From Nelumbo lutea (Eukaryota > Streptophyta > Magnoliopsida > Proteales > Nelumbonaceae), in contig JAKGHH010000002.1 of the NCBI GenBank assembly GCA_022828595.1, positions 85,280,076-85,344,075 of the forward strand: a stretch of 64,000 nucleotides of DNA, read 5' to 3'. Below the pieces are notes generated by a model. It worked only from the letters and a program-made list of their open reading frames with translations. It made no database searches and was not told the DNA's origin. Positions 57,612 to 64,000 of this stretch are shown here, one piece after another (within the stretch, counting starts at the first letter, position 1; each line of letters starts with the position of its first letter). The translations under genes were made by a program, and so were the position numbers.

Positions 57612-60600
57612 ATTTTTTGTAAGTAAAAGTTCATTAAAATTGCATTGAAATCAATAAGAAAAAGCAACTGTTACAAGCATCCCAAAGGGATGCGAGGTGC
57701 AGCCTCACTCTTAAAGAAAAAACAGCATGAAATTTACAAGTGTGTTCAAAACAACTGATCCCTCATTACCACTTGCTTAGCTAAAGAATCAGCCAAACTA
57801 ATAGTTTCCCTCCCCACACATTGTATAACCAGATTCATATGTTGTGTTAGACCTTTGAATTTCTTCATTTCATCTCTATAGCATGATATCACTGAATCCG
57901 GATCTTTTAGCCAGCCCACCACCACCTTGGAATCTCCTTTTATCACCAAGTTCTCCAAGCTCATCTCTTTTGCCATAGAACACCTCTTAAGACTGCATAC
58001 AATTCAGCTTCAACGAGTCTTCATTCCCCACAGGTCCTGAATAATGTTATAATATTCCCTTCCTTATCTCTTGTGGCCCCTCCAATTCCAGAAGGATCTG
58101 CGTTGCCTCAACTGCTCCCATCAAAATTTGTTTCAGAAAACCTTCAAATGGAGGTACCCAAACCGACCTTAATATAACCTTCTGCACTGAACTAGAAGCC
58201 ACTGAATACTAGCTCCTCCAAATATCATCAAAGGAGAACTGTCTAAACAAATCCAAAGTCCGTAGACAATGTATAACTCTGGTCATTATACAATCTATAA
58301 TTTGGTGTTTACTTCTCCCCTTCTCTTGGAAAATTCTAGCATTATTTTCTTCCCATAAGGTTCAAATCACTGCTGCTCTATTGCATCTCCATGCCTTGCC
58401 CTTCTTTTTGGCCAAGCAAAAGTTGATGAATCAAACAGCATCTTAATTTCCATTAGCACATTTACACCTACACCCAGACAAAGAGAAAAGCCAATCCCAA
58501 ATATCTGCAATGAAGGAACAAGAAATTAGTAAGTGGTAACAAGATTCACCATCAGATTTACAAAGAGTGCACCAATTTGGGGAAATACACAAAAAAGGTC
58601 ACTTCTGTTGCAAGTAACCCAGAGTGTTAAACTTTCCCATAGACTACTTAGCAAAAAGCCTTAATTTTGCACACAATCTCCCATTGACTAAGTGGTCTTT
58701 TCTTGACTCTCCCGGCTCCCAAAGGAAACTCCTCATGATTTTTTCTAATCATAGGACCTTAGCAATTATTTTCTAGATATTGATCACCAAACTAATGGGT
58801 CAAAAATCCTTAGGTTGGCTGGCATCAAGTTTTTTTGGAATTAAAACCAAGAAAGTTGTGTTAACTCCATGGCTTATGGTATGTGTTCAAGAATTTCTTA
58901 AAGGCTTCAAATAATTCATCTTTCAGCACTTCCCAACAATCCTGATAGAAAACCATTGTAAAACCATCCAGACCCGGTGCTTTAGATCTACCCGTAGAAA
59001 AAAATGCCATTTTTATTTTCTCTTCCTCAAAATCCTTTTTTAGCCACCTTGTTGCTTCCTCTTCTAGTAATGGGCACTCTAATCCTTCTCACCTCGTTCT
59101 TTCATCCAAGGGTCTTCTAAAAAGGATTTGAAATGATCCACAAAGATTTTGGCTATCTCATCCTAATTAGAGGTCACTTCTCCATTTGTCTCCAACCTAA
59201 CGACAAAGCTCTTATGCCTTCTACCATTAGCCATCGCAAGAAAGAATTTTGCATTCCCATCCCCTTCCTTGATCCATCTATGTCTTGACTTTTGTCTCTA
59301 GCTGATTTCCTCCCCGGTAAGGGCTTCCTCTAGTTCCTTTTTTAACTTCCATTTCAATTCCCTTTCTTCCACATTAAGGTTTCTCTCAATTTCCACCTCA
59401 TCCGGTTCTTCAATCAAAGATATTAGAGCAATCTCCTTTTCTTCTAGCCTTCCAAAATGTTCTCTATTCCACACCTTTATTTTAGATCTCAATCTTTGCA
59501 TTTTTTATGAATACTCAATACTCAATATTTGCAATTCCTTATGGAATTTGATTCCCTTCCACCAATCTTCCACTTTGCAAACAAAACCTAGATGTGTCAA
59601 GTGTCAACCACATATTTTCAAATCTGAAGGGTGTAGGACCACACCAAAAAAAAAAAAAAAAAGAAGAAATGAGACTAATCTAATGGGAAGGTGATCCAAA
59701 GTGACCCTAGGCAATGCTCTAGACACAAAACCGTCCCAATGATTCTCCCAACCTACATTAAACAAAAATCCATCCAGGTTCAAACACAATGGATTTTCTT
59801 GAAAGTTGGACCAAGTAAATCTAGTTTGCAACAAGGGAACCTCCTTCAATTCACACATCTATGAATTCATTAAATTTTCTCATACTAGTTGTGATTGATT
59901 TTTGAGGGTTGGAAGTTTCATTAGAGAATCTTATCACATTGAAATCCCACTCAAATATCAAGCACCTTCCCACAAACCCCATATTGCATACAATTTCTCA
60001 CACATCATTCTTCTCTCTATAATTATTTGGTCAATAACATTAGTTAATACCCAAGTAAATCCATCCTCCACATTCTTGAACTTTACCGAAACAGTATATC
60101 TACCAATTAGCTCCTATATTGATTCCAGCACTTCATCCTTCCATAGTGTCATTATACCCCTTGAAGCCCCCCAAGATGGAGCCCCAATCCATCTTAATCC
60201 ATCTTCTATCCAACTCTGCTAATTTAGTCTCTTGCAACATCACAACATCAGGACTCTCTTTTTAATATATCTTTTATTACTCTCCTTTTTTTGCACTCCC
60301 CAATCCTCTTATGTTCCAACTGGTTGTTTTCATTCTTTCACCATTTAGTGAAACCCTCTTCCTCTACTCCACTCCCTACTTAGTTTGTTTCCTTCTACCT
60401 CCCCTCCCACTAAATTCAATGTCGCCCTCTACATCAGAAATTAATCTCTACACTTCTATCTTTTTTCTTCTTCCTCTTGTTCATTTTTTCTTCACTCTTC
60501 CTGGAGTACATTTTAGCCCCTTGACTTTGTGCGTCCCTATAGTTGGGTTGACCTTAACTTTCTCCTTTTCCTTCTTATCCATCTTTCCTTCCATACAGGA

Positions 60601-62581
60601 ATCTTTAGTACCCTCCTCAGGTGTTAATTCATTTCCTTTGAGGTCCCCTCCAGGAGTTCACTAATTAAATGCCAAATCCTCTCTACTTCTTTCACCCCTC
60701 CCTTTCTTCTATCTCCCACACTTTTAAATTTACTGCCACACCTTCACCCTCCCCCCTCAATCCTTCGGGCTGGGTGGCCGGTGTACCTGTTTCAGGCAAA
60801 GCACAAATATCAACAACCATAACTGAAGGGACACACATGCCTAGATTTGACGAAGGTGGAACGTGTGCAAGGGGACCAGAGAACCCACAATTGGAAAGCC
60901 AACACATCAGGCCTAACACCTAGGCTGCTGTAAAATGATAATGGGGACATTAATGTCTTTGTCTACTCTAACAACCTTTACTGGTACACCCTTCTCTATT
61001 GCCTCAATGCAAACCTTCAAGGTTTCCACTTGTCTTCCAGTGCTTCCTGAGTTCCTGTATAGGCTGAGAATTTGGAGGTAAATTCTCAATGTCAGGGGAG
61101 AAGGTAACCTGCTCAACTTCAGCTAAGTGTACTGCCTGCCCATTTCCCTTGCTTCATTTTTAATATGCATATTCTCTTCTTTTTCCTCCAGAAATGGCTC
61201 TTCTGTGTATTGATCAAAAAAAAAAAGCTCTTCTGTGTAGAAACTTTCCGCTTCATTCATATCAAACCTCACAATTTGATTGATACTTCCCATGCTTGAG
61301 TATTCAAAAGAATCTAAATCACAACCACTGCCATTATCATCAAAATCTGACTCAAGTCTTGAATTTTCTCCTTTCCTTCTCTGCTACATCTGTTAAATTT
61401 TGGGTTGTGCTTTTCAGGAGAAACACCAGTCTTCCCTTTACTCTGTACCCATATCATCAAAGAATGACACGTCAATTTCTCACTTCGGCCTCCAAAGGAC
61501 TCTGTTTTGAGCAAGGAGGAAGATGATGGACAAAAGTTGTTGTCCATCATCGGGCCTCCCTTAAGTGTCACGTGCTCTTTAAAACAGCCATGTGTTGAGG
61601 CCAATTGAGGTCCAATAGATGGGCCTGACTTCAAGTTCAGGGTTTTTTCCTTGTGGGCTTTAAAGAAGTAGACCCAAGCCCAAAGTTATTTAATGTGATC
61701 ACTTAAAGCGCCATGTGATAGGTTTAGTTTACTTGAACCAACTAATTCAGTCCGGCTCAAGGTTGAACTACCAATGACCCACGCCCTCGTTTAAATTTTG
61801 AACTTGGGCCTGCTGCACATGCCAAGGTCCACCCGTCAGCGCCTGAACATAAGAGCAGCCTCACGTCCCATCCCCTTCTTTCCTTGGCTTAAACATTTCT
61901 TCCCTTGTAAGTTCACCTTCTTCTCTTCCAAGAAGTTAATTTGCCATTTCAGTATAATTTCCATTTAAATTCACTTCAGCCATTTGACTCCTGCCACATA
62001 AGAAGTCTTCTTCAAACCTTTTGTCTTCCTTCTAACCGCTCTCCACATTGCAGCTTCAATGGCAGTTGTCAACAAGACTGGAGACACCATCTGATCATCT
62101 GCAACTAGTATTCTTCTTGGAATTTCCTCAGGTCTAACCCCGCTCAAGCAAATAGCTGCCGAGTTTAGATCAATTGCAAGGATGCTATCTAACTTGGCAC
62201 TACACAGTGAAGTAATTGACTAAAAGATTTCTTCCTTCCATAGATGGAAGGGGAGTCTAAGAATACAAACAATGACACTATCTTCTATAGCAAAGCTTAT
62301 TTCATTAGATAATGGGCTCCATCTTGTCACTGTAAATCCGCCAGATTCATCCACAAACTCCCTTGCATCTATTTCTGCCACATCTTCTACTAATTCAAGC
62401 AGCGCCTTCTGTTTCTCAAAGGGAGTTATGATTACTGCCCCCTTAAGCTGTAATCCCTTAATTATTGTTTCTTCCATTTTCTTCCAGTCTTGTGGCTGTT
62501 TTTTGTCTGAACAACTAGTTTCTTCTGCCAACCTCCTCTCTCCCAGTTTGCTATAATTCTGAACAGACCTCCTTTCCCTGT

Positions 62582-63267
62582 CATAATGATGTGGACGCGT
62601 ATTGGGAGCAGCAGTAGCAATGATCCGGTGTTCTCATCCTATCCAATTCGGTAGCAACAGTCTTATCCATTCAGCATATCAGATTAGACTATCTTGTTAT
62701 TCTTATCTTATTAACTTAGTAGATTAGATTATCTTATCTTATTAGATTAGGATTAAGAGAGACTTATCTTATTAGATTAGGATTAAGAGAGATTATCTTA
62801 TCTTCTTAGATTAGGATTAAGAGAGATTATCTTATCTTCTTAGATTAGGATTAAGAGAAATCATCTTATCTTATTAGATTGGGATTAAGAGAGATTATCT
62901 TATCTTCTTAGATTAGGATTAAGAGAAATCATCTTATCTTATTAGATTAGGATTAAGAGAGACTTATCTTATCTTATCAGTCTTATCTTATCAAGATAGA
63001 GTTGGAGGTCTCCCTATTCAGCAAGGAGTCTCCCTAAGAGCAGGACTCTTGTAATCTCCTATTTAAGGAGCCACTATTATTGAATAAAGGCATCCCAAAA
63101 TTTCAGTCAAAGAGAAGAGTAAAGGAGAGTTAGGGTGATCTCTTGGACAAATCACCCCTTAGGTCGCCACGATAGGGTCTGCACGAAAAGGGAGGGTTAA
63201 GGGGAAACTAGAGGTTCTCCCCGTGGACCGACCCGTGATAGATCCTACGCTCGGGCCCATAACATAA
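62582..63267 (+). mobile_element. Solo-LTR-like insertion in L1 ORF1
   Basis: A 686-bp insert bracketed by the 5-bp direct repeat CCTGT (62577-62581 and 63268-63272). It has a TATTTAA box near 63060, an AATAAA near 63083, and flanking ORF1 sequence on both sides. Its ends CATAATGATG and CATAACATAA are not canonical TG/CA, so the boundaries or the class are uncertain. Confidence 0.55.
62722..62975 (+). repeat. 34-bp minisatellite
   Basis: Seven units built on TTAGATTAGGATTAAGAGA and TATCTTATCTT. GATTAAGAGA-type words begin at 62751, 62781, 62815, 62849, 62883, 62917 and 62951: one 30-bp step, then five of exactly 34 bp. Confidence 0.93.
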
Positions 63268-63760
63268 CCTGTATTTTATCACCACCTTCCTTTTTCTTCA
63301 GTTCATTAGTCTTCCTTTCTTCTAAGCTTTTATCTCCCACTGCCTTCTTCTCGTCCCGCTTCAAAACTCCTGCAATGCCCTAAGGATCTCCTTCCAACTG
63401 CCTTCTTCCTTCTGGAAAGCAAGCCACCTGTTTCTTTCCTTGACCAAAATGTTCATACAGTTATATACCTGCCTTTAATATTTTCCTTTCTTTCCATGTT
63501 GTAGTTTCTTTCCTCCACTACCTTTGAACCCTTAAACACAGAGTTTCTGCCCAACTGCAGAGCTCCTTCCATAAACAGCATAAGCCATTCAATCACCTTC
63601 TTACCTACTAACAATATCATCGCCATATTGTTTCCCTGACCTTCAGAACTATATTCCTTCTAGTTCTGTAGCTCTCAAGCACAAAGTTCTTTGCTTCTAT
63701 CTTCAACAATCTTCTCCAACGAGCAGCACAAACGAACCTCTCCTCCATATCCTCTATTCG

Positions 63761-64000
63761 CTATTTTTAGAGGAGATTTTTTTGTCCAAGGTTTTTTGTT
63801 AAGGAAAGTGCAGCATCTATTCACTTGTTTTCATTTTTTTTGCCTAAATATGTATGTTTTCTTCAGGCTTTTTGATCAAGTGACTAGTGCCTCAAATCTC
63901 AATGATCAGAGGCCCTGTTGGCATTGGGTACTTTTTGCCGCTAGCTATCTTGTTTCCAAGATTCCACAAGTCCCTTTGTTATCGGTTGTCAGTAAAAGTT
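63761..64000. other. Right edge of window, unassigned
   Basis: No feature recognised. T-rich DNA, then sequence with a short plus-strand open frame of unknown meaning. Confidence 0.3.

Larger units (their letters stand above)
57612..63760 (-). mobile_element. Near full-length L1 LINE with ORF1 and ORF2 (degenerate)
   Basis: ORF1 starts near 63748 (MEERFVCAARWRRLLKIEAK) and includes the CFPEGRRQLEGD region, then ITPFEKQKALLELVEDVAEI and GGFTVTRWSPLSN at 62531-62220, and runs to about 60350. ORF2 starts at 60333 with MKTTSWNIRGLGSA (endonuclease), then GDFNVIRFSNETSNPQ and [19 protein letters not shown] near 59820, a pre-RT region (IKVWNREHFGRLEEKEIALI near 59480) and RT fingers (GFTMVFYQDCWEVLKDEL near 58950). 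RT then breaks off and jumps to zf-RVT and RNase H (NLVIKGDSKVVVGWLKDPDS at 57746-57976). The RT catalytic motif is lost. The 3' tail is near 57612. A solo-LTR-like element interrupts ORF1. Confidence 0.88.

Noticed and set aside
62722..62975. Regularly spaced repeats considered as a CRISPR array
   Set aside because: The 34-bp units are contiguous with no unique spacers, in a plant nuclear genome; this is a minisatellite.
63840..64000. Plus-strand frame FDQVTSASNLNDQRPCWHWV preceded by TTCAG
   Set aside because: It could be an exon or a degenerate copia integrase piece, but the match is too weak and the sequence ends.

Overview
This is a stretch of nuclear DNA from a flowering plant. The evidence is one host gene with canonical GT-AG introns, encoding the TFIIH subunit p62 (plant TFB1), surrounded and filled by plant-type mobile elements: Ty1/copia, Athila-like and Tat-like Ty3/gypsy, L1 and RTE LINEs, an Au-type SINE and hAT-like non-autonomous DNA elements. 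No bacterial, organellar or viral gene was seen. The very large introns fit a TE-rich, big-intron genome such as a magnoliid or another early-diverging lineage, but the species cannot be fixed from this window.

Region 1 (1-13 kb) lies downstream of the host gene and is a retrotransposon graveyard. A minus-strand copia element (running off the left edge) sits in a degenerate Athila-like element, which sits in the RNase H region of a plus-strand copia element. Next comes a Tat/Retand-like remnant whose gag-like ORF is antisense to its 3' LTR, then AT-rich DNA and three small hairpin or DNA elements (12.5-13.2 kb).

Region 2 (13.76-52.97 kb and beyond) is TFB1 on the minus strand. Eighteen exons are resolved to the base, in frame, with no stop. 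They encode the C-terminal 553 or so residues, from the end of the PH-like domain through both BSD domains to the stop codon. The first coding exon(s) were not found and probably lie beyond 64000. Many introns are 74-350 bp, but others are 4.0, 6.8, 9.2, 11.1 and more than 11 kb because of insertions. These include an L1 carrying two copia insertions, an RTE relic split by an L1 tail, a four-copy tandem array of an L1 3' region with hairpin junctions, an Au-type SINE with a 14-bp target-site duplication (TSD), a 1.1-kb hAT-like element, and one hAT-like element nested in another, both with perfect 8-bp TSDs.

Region 3 (53-64 kb), probably the first visible intron, holds two more L1 elements on the same strand as the gene. 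One is interrupted by a solo-LTR-like element carrying a 34-bp minisatellite. All TE coding regions are broken by stops, frameshifts or deletions; only the host gene looks functional. The most unusual structures are the L1-derived tandem array at 32.9-36.0 kb, the nested hAT-like elements at 49.8-51.4 kb, the antisense gag-like ORF at 7.8-10.0 kb, and a small element 14 bp from a TFB1 splice donor at 39.64-39.87 kb.
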